Below are positions 16,835 to 25,564 of a stretch of 64,000 nt of DNA, one piece after another. The position numbers and the translations under genes were made by a program. The DNA comes from Treponema sp. (lineage in GTDB: Bacteria > Spirochaetota > Spirochaetia > Treponematales > Treponemataceae). The first letter of the stretch is position 1. Every line of letters begins with the position of its first letter. The stretch lies in the NCBI GenBank assembly GCA_016286535.1, contig JAEESZ010000001.1, positions 1-64,000 on the forward strand. Reading direction: 5' to 3'. Below the pieces are notes generated by a model. It was not told the DNA's origin, ran no database searches, and saw only the letters and a list, made by a program, of their open reading frames with translations.

Positions 16835-16918
16835 TTTTAGTTACTCCAATAATTACTTATTGAGATAAGTTACCACAAAAGAAAACACTTTGCAAATGAA
16901 TAAGACCTAATCTCTTCT

Positions 16919-17827
16919 TTATTTGTTATTTTCGGGATTAAAGATTTCAACCTGAGAATCTATTTCCTGCATATCCTTGTCATTAAGCTCATCTTTTTCT
17001 TTTTCATCTTCTTCAACATATTTTGAATAATCACTGTTATCTCTTGGAAGAGTATCCATTAACTGTTTGTTACGGTTTTCAAGGTTTTCAAAAACAAAGT
17101 TATGAATTTTAAGCTTAGTCATATCTGAAGTTTTTTCATCATATATAGCAACGATGGTACAGACATTTCCTTCAATTTTTAGATTATATATTTTTACAGT
17201 ACAGACAAAAGAATAACGGCCCATTGTAATGGAAACATTTTCAAGCCTTGTATCTTTCTTTATAAACTTTGCCATATTGACCGGCATGACTGCGGCAAAA
17301 CCTACACTCGAAATATCTACAAGACGGAATGAATGTAAAAGAGAAGAGTATGCAAAATATCCGTTTACATCCTTACAGTTTTTTAAATCCAGACGGATTA
17401 CTTTTCTTACTCCTTTTGCTTCATTTAAATCAAGGGTATCGTTTATTTGCTTTAATAATTGCTGGGGCTTCTGGTCCAGACTGACTATTCCGGCCTGAAG
17501 TTTAAGTTCTTCGTTTAATTTTTCTTTCTGCTCAGCCTTTATTTTATTTGAAAGAATGCCTATGCGGACATTTTTTACTTTTTCATCTTTCTGAAAGGAT
17601 TTTATAAAATTAACCCAGGTTTGAAGGGGTAAAAGGTCATCTATGTAAACAAAAAGGATTGAATCGGGATACATGCCTAAAAGAGGTTTTGCAATTGAAT
17701 AATCGGGAATGGAATAAACCTCATACTCATCGGACTTTAAAGAATCCATAATGAAATTTTCAATATTAAGAGGAGGATTCAGAAAAAATGTCTTGCGGCC
17801 AAAAATCGGCTTATCGTTATTTTCCAC
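16919..17827 (-). CDS. PilZ-domain protein with receiver-like N-terminus
   Basis: The protein has 302 residues. Residues 10-125 look like a receiver-type alpha/beta domain (YEVYSIPDYSIAKPLLGMYP, SILFVYIDD, VRIGILSNK) without an obvious full phosphorylation triad. Residues 138-245 form a PilZ domain: RKVIR gives the RxxxR element and VDISSVG gives DxSxxG, both used to bind cyclic di-GMP. The C-terminal 55 residues are highly acidic. It is probably a cytoplasmic c-di-GMP effector. The start is GTG, 12 nt after the dus stop. A TATACT (minus strand, 17834-17839) lies 6 nt before it, so a leaderless transcript is possible. Confidence 0.82.
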   Translation of the reverse strand: MENNDKPIFGRKTFFLNPPLNIENFIMDSLKSDEYEVYSIPDYSIAKPLLGMYPDSILFVYIDDLLPLQTWVNFIKSFQKDEKVKNVRIGILSNKIKAEQKEKLNEELKLQAGIVSLDQKPQQLLKQINDTLDLNEAKGVRKVIRLDLKNCKDVNGYFAYSSLLHSFRLVDISSVGFAAVMPVNMAKFIKKDTRLENVSITMGRYSFVCTVKIYNLKIEGNVCTIVAIYDEKTSDMTKLKIHNFVFENLENRNKQLMDTLPRDNSDYSKYVEEDEKEKDELNDKDMQEIDSQVEIFNPENNK

Positions 17828-17839
17828 ATTAAAAGTATA

Positions 17840-18829
17840 CTACAGCTTATTAAAATTCACAAATTGCTCATCACTACATTTTGCAAAAAAATCTTCAAGG
17901 CGGTTTTTAAGGTCTGCATTATCTTTTGCGTTTAAAAACTGGGTCTGGGCATAATGGCTGAACTTAAAATTATTAGAGTAATATGTAAAAAAGCGCTGCA
18001 GCCTGGTCTTCCAGAATTCCGGAGGCTGATATTTTTCTACATCATCAATAAAATCAAAGGCTATTTGTTTTAAATCCACATGATCCTCTAAACCTTTCAA
18101 CTGAGCAAAAATCCAGGGCTTCTCAATGCTGGCCCGGCTTATCATCACGCCATCCACCCGGGGAGCTTTAGAAAGGGCATAGTCATAAGAGGCCTTATCC
18201 TTAACATTTCCGTTCAGGTAAACTTTTACATTCCTTTTATGCATAAGATCTGCAAGTTTTTCGCAGTATTCGTATCTTGCAGGTCTGGTAAGTTTTTCCT
18301 TTTTAGTTCTCGGATGAAGGGTAAGCAGTTCTACCCCGCTGTCGCAAAGCATGTTACAAAAATCAAAAAAGCCCTGGTCAGTAAAATCATCATCGCCAAG
18401 GCGGAGTTTTACGCTGAACCTTTTATTCTGATTATGCTCTTTATTATAATCACTTATTACCTGTCTTATTCCCCTTACCATAGCCTGAGTTTCTTCTATC
18501 GGTTTAAGCATCCAGGCAATGCCGCTTCCAAAACGGTAAATATCTGGAGCAGAACAGCCCATATTTAAGTCAATTCCAATGCAGGGAAGCTCTACAAGGA
18601 TTTTTGAAGCTTCAATCATCTGCTCATTATTTTTACCTGTAAGCTGCCAGACAATTTTTTCGGGTACAGGAGCAGGATCTATATAAAATTTTTCAAAAGG
18701 ACCTTTTGTAAGCAGGGTTCCGGCATTTATCATTTCTGTAAAATATTCATCACAGCCGCCGAATTTTTCTATTAAGATTCTAAAAGCCGGATGAGAAATT
18801 GTTGCCATTGGACCGCATATAAGTTTCAT
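17840..18829 (-). CDS. dus: tRNA-dihydrouridine synthase
   Basis: The protein has 329 residues, typical for the flavin-dependent Dus family that reduces uridine in the tRNA D-loop. It begins LICGPMATISHPAFR, the FMN-barrel start. NMGCSAP near residue 92 carries the catalytic Cys, SVKLRLG and LLTLHPRTKKE line the active site, and VYLNGNVKDK and GVMISRASIEKPWIF bind FMN phosphate. It is upstream of the PilZ gene. A minus-strand TATAAT (18837-18842) with TTTTCA 17 nt further up lies so close that the start codon is at or next to the predicted transcription start. The exact Dus subgroup cannot be decided by eye. Confidence 0.93.
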   Translation of the reverse strand: MKLICGPMATISHPAFRILIEKFGGCDEYFTEMINAGTLLTKGPFEKFYIDPAPVPEKIVWQLTGKNNEQMIEASKILVELPCIGIDLNMGCSAPDIYRFGSGIAWMLKPIEETQAMVRGIRQVISDYNKEHNQNKRFSVKLRLGDDDFTDQGFFDFCNMLCDSGVELLTLHPRTKKEKLTRPARYEYCEKLADLMHKRNVKVYLNGNVKDKASYDYALSKAPRVDGVMISRASIEKPWIFAQLKGLEDHVDLKQIAFDFIDDVEKYQPPEFWKTRLQRFFTYYSNNFKFSHYAQTQFLNAKDNADLKNRLEDFFAKCSDEQFVNFNKL

Positions 18830-18836
18830 TGCAGCT

Positions 18837-18865
18837 ATTATATTATTTAATCATAAACTTGAAAA
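18837..18865 (-). promoter_or_regulatory. Promoter of dus
   Basis: On the minus strand TTTTCA (18860-18865) is followed by 17 nt and TATAAT (18837-18842). The expected start is near 18830, directly before the ATG at 18829, with no clear ribosome-binding site. This suggests a leaderless mRNA. Confidence 0.5.
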
Positions 18866-18910
18866 CAGCAGATAATAAGTCTATATTTATAATAACAGGA
18901 GATTTTATAA

Positions 18911-19636
18911 ATGTATTTTGAAAGAAGAAAGTATAAATTGTTTGCAAAAAAACAATTAAACGGAAGATATGGTACTGCAGTTCTTGTTACCCTTGTTTCG
19001 GGTCTGGTTTCTGCCATCTTCCTTCTGCCCCAGTTTTTCAGCCTGCTTTTAACTGAAGAAGGCCGGGTAACCTTAATGAGTTCTATTTCAAATTTTTCTT
19101 CCTTTAATTTTTCTATAAGCAATACTTCAGAATCTACTCCCTATATGACCTTAGCCCAGAATCTGGTAAGTGCAATAATTTTTATGGCAGGACTTAACTT
19201 TTATTTAAAAATGTCCCGCACACCGGAAAAGATTTCTTTTACTGCTTTTATTGAAGGCATGAATAACTGGTGGAGAGCAATTCTTACCTTCTTCTATAAG
19301 GGAATCTTTATATTTTTATGGACCTTATGTTTTATCATTCCTGGTATTATAAAAGCCTTTGCCTACTCTCAAATGGAATATCTTGTTGCAGAATTTCCAG
19401 ATATCTCAATTCCCCGGGCTATGAATATTTCTAAAAGAATTACAAAGGGCTATAAAATGGATATTTTTGTAATGTACCTTAGTTTTATAGGCTGGGAAAT
19501 TCTTGCAGCCTTAACATTCCAGATTGGACAGCTCTGGCTTAGACCATATATGAACATGACCTTTATAAATGCATATCATGCAATGTTAAAGAATGCCTTA
19601 GATAATAACATTATTAAAGCGGAGGATTTACAATAA
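18911..19636 (+). CDS. DUF975-family integral membrane protein
   Basis: The protein has 241 residues. It opens with charged YFERRKYKLFAKKQLNGRYG, the DUF975 amphipathic start, followed by about five to six membrane segments: GTAVLVTLVSGLVSAIFLLP, LVSAIIFMAGLNFYL, AILTFFYKGIFIFLWTLCFIIPGIIKAFAY and MYLSFIGWEILAALTF. The IPGIIK...Y..M.Y.VAE motif is typical of this family. The function is unknown. AGGAG precedes the ATG. The stop overlaps the sppA start by one base (TAATG), so the two are almost surely co-translated, which suggests a link to envelope protein quality control. Confidence 0.85.
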   Translation: MYFERRKYKLFAKKQLNGRYGTAVLVTLVSGLVSAIFLLPQFFSLLLTEEGRVTLMSSISNFSSFNFSISNTSESTPYMTLAQNLVSAIIFMAGLNFYLKMSRTPEKISFTAFIEGMNNWWRAILTFFYKGIFIFLWTLCFIIPGIIKAFAYSQMEYLVAEFPDISIPRAMNISKRITKGYKMDIFVMYLSFIGWEILAALTFQIGQLWLRPYMNMTFINAYHAMLKNALDNNIIKAEDLQ

Positions 19637-20655
19637 TGAAAAAAAATTTCAAAAGTGGCCTGATTGTTTTTATTGTACTCATAGTATTTATTGCCGGCTT
19701 AAGCGCAGGTAACTTTTTTATAAGAAAAACAAGAGGTAATTTTACTCCATCCTTTTCTTTTTCTACTTCTTCTGACATTAGTCCAAAAGAAGACAGAAAA
19801 GGTCCAAGAGAATATAAAAATGAATATATTGGTGCCTTGTATATAGAAGGTACTATTGAAGAAGCTAACAACACTTACAATCAAAAGTGGCTTTTAGAAA
19901 GCATAGACAGCATGGCTAATGACCCTAAAAATCTTGGCATGATTATTTACATAAACTCACCGGGAGGTGCCGTTTACCAGGCTGACCAGATTTATCTTGC
20001 CTTACAAAATTACAAAACTAAGGGAAAGAAGATTTATGTTTACCAGGGACCTATGGCCGCTTCCGGAGGCTATTACATTTCCTGTGCAGCAAATAAAATC
20101 TATGCCAACAGAAATACCCTTACAGGCAGCATTGGAGTTTTATTCGGCCAGTCTCTTGATTTAACTGGACTTTTTGAAAGACTTGGCATTAAATCTGAAA
20201 CAATTCATTCGGGTAAGAATAAAAACATGATGAATTACAACGAACCACTAACCGATGAGCAGAGACAGATTATGCAGTCTATCTGCGATGAATGTTATGA
20301 ACAGTTTGTTTCTATAGTTGTAAGCCAGAGACACATTTCCTTTGACCAGGCCTATAAACTTTGCGACGGAAGGATTTACACTGCAAATCAGGCTTTAGAG
20401 CATGGACTTATTGATAAAATTGATTCATGGGAAAATACTATTGAAGATTTTTCTGAAGAACTTGAAAAGCCGGGTATTGCAATTAAAACCTATAAGTATC
20501 AGAGAAAAAAGACAACCATGGACCTTCTTATGGGCCAGTATTCTGACATTAAAAAAACAGAAGCAGCCGCAAAACTTGGCCTTCCGGTAAAAGTCCTTAC
20601 TGATTTAGAGAACAATTCTCTTACACCAATGTATTTATATAATGGAAGTTTCTAA
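19636..20655 (+). CDS. sppA: Signal peptide peptidase SppA (S49 family, short form)
   Basis: The protein has 339 residues, the single-domain length seen outside enterobacteria. One N-terminal membrane anchor (LIVFIVLIVFIAGLSAGNFF) is followed by the S49 fold: YINSPGGAVYQADQIY, GPMAASGGYYIS with the nucleophile Ser, GSIGVLFGQ, and a general-base Lys in SGKNKNMM. It cleaves remnant signal peptides in the inner membrane. The start overlaps the DUF975 gene's stop. GGAGG lies 10 nt upstream, inside that gene. It is convergent with the methyltransferase gene. Confidence 0.93.
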   Translation: MKKNFKSGLIVFIVLIVFIAGLSAGNFFIRKTRGNFTPSFSFSTSSDISPKEDRKGPREYKNEYIGALYIEGTIEEANNTYNQKWLLESIDSMANDPKNLGMIIYINSPGGAVYQADQIYLALQNYKTKGKKIYVYQGPMAASGGYYISCAANKIYANRNTLTGSIGVLFGQSLDLTGLFERLGIKSETIHSGKNKNMMNYNEPLTDEQRQIMQSICDECYEQFVSIVVSQRHISFDQAYKLCDGRIYTANQALEHGLIDKIDSWENTIEDFSEELEKPGIAIKTYKYQRKKTTMDLLMGQYSDIKKTEAAAKLGLPVKVLTDLENNSLTPMYLYNGSF

Positions 20656-20671
20656 TTCCGGCATATAAAAA

Positions 20672-21673
20672 CTATTTTATAAACTGCAGGCTATACAAGG
20701 CGGCTTTTTTACCGTTTACAAGAGTCTGCAGTTTATTTTTTATTTCTATCTTATTCTGCTGTGCGCACTTTTCGAGTTCTTCCTTGCGGGCAGAAAGAAT
20801 AATCATTTTTCCATCATCCTTTAATACCCTTTTTAAAGAAGCAAACATTTTATTGTAAAAGGCCTGTAAATCATCAATTTCTTCGTAATAACCCCAGGGT
20901 GGATCTGTTATTACAGTGTCTATGCTTTTATTCTGCAGATAATTTAGACAGAAGGCATCTTCCCTGCAAAGATAAATATTCTGATTATTCTGCAGGGCCT
21001 TTTTTTCTTTTAGCATAGAGATTTTCTGCTCATCAATATCGCTTGCATAAAGTTTTGCAAAATTAAATTTTTTTGTCAGCTGCACAGGAATTGAACCATA
21101 ACCGCAGAAGCAGTCCAGGATATAATCCCCTTCTTTTATTTCTGCAAAAGAAGAGATTAAATAGGCAATTTCCGGCCTTAACTCCCCTTTATTAAGATTT
21201 TTTTCTGTAAATTCTCTTTTTGAAATCAGCTGGCCGCAGAAAGAAAAATTTTCCCTTCTGATTAAATACCAGAATTCAGTATCAGGATTCACCCTGTCTA
21301 TCTGAAGTTTTGAATTATTTAAAACCAGGTTCTCTGCCCTTCGGGTTACCTCTTTTTCTACCTTACAAAACTGATTTTCTTTATTAAAACGTATTCTGAA
21401 TTTTCCCCTGTTAATTAAATAAGGGCTTTTTACTTTTGCCGCAGCAGAAACCATTGCATTAAAAGTGATATTATTTGTATTAAAGGTCTTTATAACAAAA
21501 AATGTATTGTTAAAATAAATTATATTCTGTAAATCGCGGGAATTACCGCAGTAAGAATAGTGAATCAGTCCGTCAAGAAGACTCAGGATTTTTATTCCCT
21601 TTAATCTTTTGGGTAAATCATTTTTAACAACATCCTGAAAACCTGTTATAAAAGTTGAAACGAATTCTGCCAT
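20672..21673 (-). CDS. THUMP-type RNA N2-guanine methyltransferase-like protein
   Basis: The protein has 333 residues. The first 150 resemble a THUMP/ferredoxin-like RNA-binding region, as in TrmN/Trm14 and RlmL families. From about residue 155 comes a Rossmann methyltransferase: GELRPEIAYLI, ILDCFCGYGSIPVQ (SAM motif I), ASDIDEQ, and TDPPWGYYEE, the DPPW/Y catalytic motif IV of amino-methyltransferases. It probably modifies a guanine in tRNA or rRNA, but the target base is not readable from sequence. The gene is divergent from the infC operon and convergent with sppA. Confidence 0.8.
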   Translation of the reverse strand: MAEFVSTFITGFQDVVKNDLPKRLKGIKILSLLDGLIHYSYCGNSRDLQNIIYFNNTFFVIKTFNTNNITFNAMVSAAAKVKSPYLINRGKFRIRFNKENQFCKVEKEVTRRAENLVLNNSKLQIDRVNPDTEFWYLIRRENFSFCGQLISKREFTEKNLNKGELRPEIAYLISSFAEIKEGDYILDCFCGYGSIPVQLTKKFNFAKLYASDIDEQKISMLKEKKALQNNQNIYLCREDAFCLNYLQNKSIDTVITDPPWGYYEEIDDLQAFYNKMFASLKRVLKDDGKMIILSARKEELEKCAQQNKIEIKNKLQTLVNGKKAALYSLQFIK

Positions 21674-21724
21674 AAATGAGATTATAGTTTTTTATTAAAA
21701 TTCAAACAACTCCAATTCAAGATA

Positions 21725-21753
21725 TAGACACACAAAAGTAAAATTCGTATAAT
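21725..21753 (+). promoter_or_regulatory. Housekeeping promoter of infC-rpmI-rplT
   Basis: TAGACA (21725-21730), 17 nt, then TATAAT (21748-21753): five of six and six of six matches to the sigma-70 consensus with ideal spacing. The start would be near 21760, leaving a leader of about 44 nt before infC. Confidence 0.85.
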
Positions 21754-21758
21754 ATTAG

Positions 21759-21799
21759 AACACGCTATTGTAAAAAGTGTTTTATAAACACGTAGGAGG
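21759..21799 (+). promoter_or_regulatory. infC leader with two alternative hairpins
   Basis: AACAC (21759-21763) can pair with GTGTT (21777-21781). The same GTGTTT (21777-21782) can instead pair with AAACAC (21786-21791) in a perfect 6-bp hairpin next to the AGGAGG at 21794-21799. The two pairings are mutually exclusive. Ribosomal protein L20 is known to control this operon through its leader in other bacteria, so this is a candidate control site, inferred only. Confidence 0.45.
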
Positions 21800-21803
21800 A
21801 TAA

Positions 21804-22346
21804 TTGGCAAACGTGAATACTACAAACTCGAACAATAAGGGACAGAGAATAAACGAAATGATTCGTGTTCGAGAAGTCAGGCTTATTGATGATGAGGGCA
21901 ACCAGCTTGGAATCGTTCCAACAATGGAAGCACTTAACATGGCGAGAGACAAGGACTTAGATCTTGTTGAAGTTTCACCAAACGCTAATCCACCCGTTTG
22001 TAAAATACTTGACTATGGAAAGTACAAGTTCGAACAGGAAAAAAAGCTCCGTGATTCCAAAAAGAACCAGAAAGTACTTAAGCTCAAGGAAATTCGAATG
22101 CAGCCAAAGATTGGCGCAGGAGATCTTGACACCAAAGCCAAACATATTCAGGAATTCTTAAACGAAGGCGACAAAGTAAAAGTAACAATCCGTTTCCGCG
22201 GACGTGAACTTGCCCACACCGACCTCGGTTTTGACGTTCTGAATGAGGTGCTAAAGCGACTTACCTCGGCGTACGTCATTGAAAAGCCAGCCGCTATGGA
22301 TGGACGTAATATGTCAATGACAATCTCAGCAAAAGCCGCGAAATAA
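21804..22346 (+). CDS. infC: Translation initiation factor IF-3
   Basis: The protein has 180 residues, normal for IF-3. The N-domain begins [23 protein letters not shown], followed by the lysine-rich linker [15 protein letters not shown] and the C-domain with [18 protein letters not shown] and [15 protein letters not shown]. It binds the 30S subunit and proofreads start-codon selection. The start is non-standard, either TTG at 21804 (4 nt after AGGAGG) or the in-frame GTG at 21813. Rare start codons in infC are known to make IF-3 limit its own synthesis. It heads the infC-rpmI-rplT operon. Confidence 0.97.
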   Translation: MANVNTTNSNNKGQRINEMIRVREVRLIDDEGNQLGIVPTMEALNMARDKDLDLVEVSPNANPPVCKILDYGKYKFEQEKKLRDSKKNQKVLKLKEIRMQPKIGAGDLDTKAKHIQEFLNEGDKVKVTIRFRGRELAHTDLGFDVLNEVLKRLTSAYVIEKPAAMDGRNMSMTISAKAAK

Positions 22347-22358
22347 GAGGTTTAGAAA

Positions 22359-22559
22359 ATGCCTAAAATGAAGACAAAGAAGTCAGCTGCAAAACGTTAT
22401 TCTTTAACTGGCACTGGCAAAGTAAAACACAAGAAACAGAACCTTCGTCATATTTTGACAAAGCGTTCACCAAAAAGAAAGAGACAGCTCCGTGCTAATG
22501 GTTATATAGCAGAAGCTGATGCAAAAAAAATCAGAAAGCAGATGCTTCCATACGGTTAA
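22359..22559 (+). CDS. rpmI: Ribosomal protein bL35
   Basis: This basic protein of 66 residues has the bL35 pattern: [20 protein letters not shown] at the start, [20 protein letters not shown] in the middle, and a C-terminal MLPYG. It is part of the large subunit. It lies 12 nt after infC and 12 nt before rplT, the classical three-gene order. Confidence 0.98.
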   Translation: MPKMKTKKSAAKRYSLTGTGKVKHKKQNLRHILTKRSPKRKRQLRANGYIAEADAKKIRKQMLPYG

Positions 22560-22571
22560 TGAGGTGAATAG

Positions 22572-22931
22572 ATGTCAAGAGCAATAGACGGAACAAAAAG
22601 AAAGAATCGCCGCAATAAGATTACAAAACTTGCAAAAGGTTTCCGTGGCGACAGAAAATCAAATTATAAACCAGCAAAAGACGCTGTAACTAAAGCTTTA
22701 AATCACGCTTACGTTGATCGCCGTGACAGAAAGTCAGAATTCCGCTCACTCTGGATTGCACGTATTAACGCTGCAGTTCGTGAAGAAGGATTAACTTATT
22801 CACAGTTCATTAACGGAGTTAACAAAGCAGGTATTAAATTGAACCGCAAGGCTCTTTCTAATATGGCTATTGAAGACCCAGCAGCTTTCAAAGCAGTTGT
22901 AGAAGCTGCAAAAAAAGCTCTTAAAGCTTAA
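22572..22931 (+). CDS. rplT: Ribosomal protein bL20
   Basis: This basic protein of 119 residues contains [42 protein letters not shown] and NRKALSNMA, all bL20 hallmarks. It is an early 50S assembly protein and, in other bacteria, the repressor of this operon through the leader. GAGGTG precedes the ATG at a short distance. A coiled-coil gene starts 9 nt after its stop, so the operon probably continues into the zapA group. Confidence 0.98.
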   Translation: MSRAIDGTKRKNRRNKITKLAKGFRGDRKSNYKPAKDAVTKALNHAYVDRRDRKSEFRSLWIARINAAVREEGLTYSQFINGVNKAGIKLNRKALSNMAIEDPAAFKAVVEAAKKALKA

Positions 22932-22940
22932 GGAAAGCTT

Positions 22941-23495
22941 ATGATTTCACTCGATCAGGTATTTCTTCTTGAGCAGAAGGTAGAAAGTGCTGTTGAAAAA
23001 ATACAACAGCTGCAGGCTGAAAACGATGCTTTACGCAGTAAATGTTTAGAGCTCACAAATGCGCTTTCAAGCAAGTCGGAGCAGCTTTCTTCTTTTGAAA
23101 ATGATCAGACACAGATCGAAGATGGAATCAAAAAGGCACTGGAACGCCTTTCTACTATCGAAAATTCGGTATTAAGAAAGGCTTCTTCAGTGCCATCTTT
23201 CCAGCAAATGGAAAGTGCACCTCAAGAGGTAAAAGCTCCTGCTCCTGCAGAAAATCCTTTAACTCAAAAAGAGGAAAATCCTCTTACTAATCAAAATACA
23301 ATTCCAGACACAGGCTCAACTTCAGCCGCAGACACATCTTCACTTACAAATACAGCAGAAGCTCCAGTAGAAAAGGAAAATGAAGAATTTGTTGTAACTT
23401 CTTATCCTGTTGAAGAAGCAGATCTTTCTAACGAAATGGACCAGTCCTTCGCCGATGACGAAAATCAGGACGGGTTAGGCTTTGATATATTCTAA
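22941..23495 (+). CDS. Coiled-coil protein upstream of zapA
   Basis: The protein has 184 residues. Residues 5-75 form a strong coiled coil (LEQKVESAVEKIQQLQAEND, then LRSKCLELTNAL), like short division-associated coiled-coil proteins. The rest is low-complexity and acidic, rich in Pro, Ala, Glu and Ser, ending GLGFDIF. There is no signal or membrane segment. AAGGAAA lies before the ATG, 9 nt after rplT. Its stop overlaps the zapA start (TAATG), so it may be a partner of ZapA at the division ring, similar in idea to ZapB. That is inferred from position and shape, not from recognised homology. Confidence 0.75.
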   Translation: MISLDQVFLLEQKVESAVEKIQQLQAENDALRSKCLELTNALSSKSEQLSSFENDQTQIEDGIKKALERLSTIENSVLRKASSVPSFQQMESAPQEVKAPAPAENPLTQKEENPLTNQNTIPDTGSTSAADTSSLTNTAEAPVEKENEEFVVTSYPVEEADLSNEMDQSFADDENQDGLGFDIF

Positions 23496-23803
23496 TGGGA
23501 AAATTAAAAGTAGACTTACTTGGAACAAGTTTTACAATCCAGGCAAACGAAGATACAGAATATTTAGATAAACTTCTCGGATATTATAAACAAATCACTC
23601 AGGACATAGAAAAAATTGACTCTGTAAAAACTCCCCTTCAAATTGCAATTCTTTCCGGCATTATGCTTTGCGATGAACTTTACAAAGAAAAGCAGAGAAA
23701 AATCACAATGCAGAATAACGGTGGACAGGTTTCCACAGAAAATGACGAAGAAATTGAATTACGAACAAAACAAATGATTGAAAAAATCAGTAAGGTACTT
23801 TAA
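23495..23803 (+). CDS. zapA: Cell division protein ZapA
   Basis: The protein has 102 residues, with the ZapA layout. A short beta-rich head (KLKVDLLGTSFTIQANEDTEYLDK) is followed by a helix with IAILSGIMLCDELYKEKQ (the family's AALxIADELL-like helix) and a C-terminal coiled coil (EIELRTKQMIEKISKVL). ZapA bundles FtsZ protofilaments at mid-cell. The start overlaps the preceding coiled-coil gene by one base, and the next gene begins directly after its stop. Confidence 0.88.
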   Translation: MGKLKVDLLGTSFTIQANEDTEYLDKLLGYYKQITQDIEKIDSVKTPLQIAILSGIMLCDELYKEKQRKITMQNNGGQVSTENDEEIELRTKQMIEKISKVL

Positions 23804-24271
23804 TTGGACGCTATACAAATCTGGATTGATGCAGACTCCTGCCCTGCCCTTGTAAGAAATCACGTTATAAAAACTGCAAACAAAAAAAATCTTGATGTAT
23901 TTCTCGTAGCAAATAAGGTTATTCCTACTCCCCCAGATTTAATACATAAAATGATTGTTACAGATAAGGAAAAAGATGCTGCAGATAACTATATTTTTAA
24001 CAATGTAAAAGAAAATGACCTTGTAATTACAAGAGACATTGTTTTTGCAGACAGACTGGTAGAAAAAGAAATCACCTGTATAAACGACAGAGGCACAATT
24101 TTTAATCAGGATAATATCAAGCAGTTATTAAGCTCCAGGGATTTTGATTTAACGCTTTACAATCTTGGTCTTGTAAAACATTTTAACGAAGGCTACGATA
24201 AAGAAAAGTTTACAAAATTTGCCAATGCCTTTGATAAAAGCCTTACAAAATTATTAAAAAGATTTATTTAG
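23804..24271 (+). CDS. YaiI/YqxD family protein (DUF188)
   Basis: The protein has 155 residues, the standard length. The family signature is the opening IWIDADSCPALVRNHVIKTA, with VIVTDKEKDAADNYI, LVITRDIVFADRL and CINDRGTIFN matching the PIN-like fold with conserved Asp residues. It may be a nuclease, but no function is proven. The start is TTG, immediately after the zapA stop, with AAGGT 7 nt upstream, and the MDAIQIWIDAD start fits the family. It is the last gene of the run beginning with infC and is convergent with the GAF-HD-GYP gene. Confidence 0.9.
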   Translation: MDAIQIWIDADSCPALVRNHVIKTANKKNLDVFLVANKVIPTPPDLIHKMIVTDKEKDAADNYIFNNVKENDLVITRDIVFADRLVEKEITCINDRGTIFNQDNIKQLLSSRDFDLTLYNLGLVKHFNEGYDKEKFTKFANAFDKSLTKLLKRFI

Positions 24272-24282
24272 TCTTCGTCCTC

Positions 24283-25524
24283 TTAGTCTTCGTCCGGAAT
24301 AGCAAGCTGGATTGAACAGATACGGTCTTTTACCTGCATAAAAGCAAGAACAACCTCTGGGTCAAACTGAGTGCCTGCATTATTCTGAATCTCTGCAAAT
24401 GATTCATCAATAGACCAGCTTTCCTTATAACAGCGTTTATGACTCAAGGCATCAAAAACATCTGCTACAGCAACAATTCTTGCCGAAAGAGGAATGTCTT
24501 TTCCACTCAAAGGTTCGCATTTAGGAACAATACCGTCTTTTATAGTAAAATCAGAAAGTTTAATTTTTCCAGGGTAACCTTTACTTATATCACCATCCCA
24601 GCGGTCATGATGATGAAGGGCAATTTCCTGTGACATTTCATCGAGGAAGCTTTCAGGAGGTTCAAAAAGCTGGGCACCAATACAGGTGTGGCCTTTCATA
24701 ATATTTCTTTCTTCCTCTGTAAAACGAGGATAAGTTTTCTTTAGAATTACATCTGAAATTCCAACTTTACCAACATCGTGGAATTTGGCGGCAATTTTCA
24801 AAGTATCTCTGTAACGGTGAAACTCTGCAGCCGGAATATTGTGATTAAAGGCATAACGGTCATAAATTTCCAGGGAATAAGAAGAAACACGTTCAACATG
24901 TGGGTAAGTTTCTTTTGGATCCCTGAATTCGGCCATCTTAAGCATGCGTTTTACCATACTTGAAGTAAGATATGCATGCTGAAGAGCCTGAACGGCACTT
25001 GCCGCAAAGTGAGATATTAAAAGTTTTGCTTCTTCTGAAAAACTAATAAAGTTTCCATGTTCATCTTTAGCATTAATAATCTGAAGAATACCTAAAAGCT
25101 TTCCATTTGCCATTTTTAATGGATAGGTATACATAGATTTTGTATGATAATCTGTAGTTATATCAGCATTTTTATTAAACTTGTAGGGTTTATCTTCAGG
25201 AATATTATAACAGTCATCAATACTGAGGGGCTGACCTGTAAGGGCAACGTAACCGCAAATTTGTTTTTCGTTAATAGGAAAAGTAAAATATGTGTAAGGA
25301 AGTTTCTGTCCAGGAGCCAGTTCTTTTAAATGTGTTTCGTTCTGGCCATATTTAATTTTAAGATTATTTCCTTCCGGAATGTAAATAGAACCAGCATCAG
25401 CATTAACAATTTTTCTGGTTTGAGTAAGAATCATTTCAAGTAAAACATCGAAATCCTGTATTTCACCTAATTCTCTTTCAATTTGAATAATCTGTTGAAG
25501 TTTATCCGGCTGTTCTTTTTTCAT
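24283..25524 (-). CDS. GAF-HD-GYP cyclic-di-GMP phosphodiesterase
   Basis: The protein has 413 residues. Residues 5-180 are a GAF sensor domain (LLEMILTQTRKIVNADAGSIY at the start, PLKMANGKLLGILQIINA later). Residues 195-400 are an intact HD-GYP domain: FHDVGKVGISDVIL, MKGHTCIGAQLF, HHHDRWDGDISKGYPG and IVAVADVFDALSHKRCYK. All metal-ligand His and Asp residues are present, unlike the protein at 12976. It hydrolyses cyclic di-GMP in the cytoplasm, controlled by a small ligand or redox state through GAF. The gene appears monocistronic and convergent with the zapA operon. Confidence 0.92.
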   Translation of the reverse strand: MKKEQPDKLQQIIQIERELGEIQDFDVLLEMILTQTRKIVNADAGSIYIPEGNNLKIKYGQNETHLKELAPGQKLPYTYFTFPINEKQICGYVALTGQPLSIDDCYNIPEDKPYKFNKNADITTDYHTKSMYTYPLKMANGKLLGILQIINAKDEHGNFISFSEEAKLLISHFAASAVQALQHAYLTSSMVKRMLKMAEFRDPKETYPHVERVSSYSLEIYDRYAFNHNIPAAEFHRYRDTLKIAAKFHDVGKVGISDVILKKTYPRFTEEERNIMKGHTCIGAQLFEPPESFLDEMSQEIALHHHDRWDGDISKGYPGKIKLSDFTIKDGIVPKCEPLSGKDIPLSARIVAVADVFDALSHKRCYKESWSIDESFAEIQNNAGTQFDPEVVLAFMQVKDRICSIQLAIPDED

Positions 25525-25564
25525 CTTTTTTTTACTTCCTTATGTTAAATAATAACAAATTTTC

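Noticed and set aside
16835-16918. T-box leader before glyS
   Set aside because: The gap is only 84 nt and shows no T-box core, specifier hairpin or terminator.
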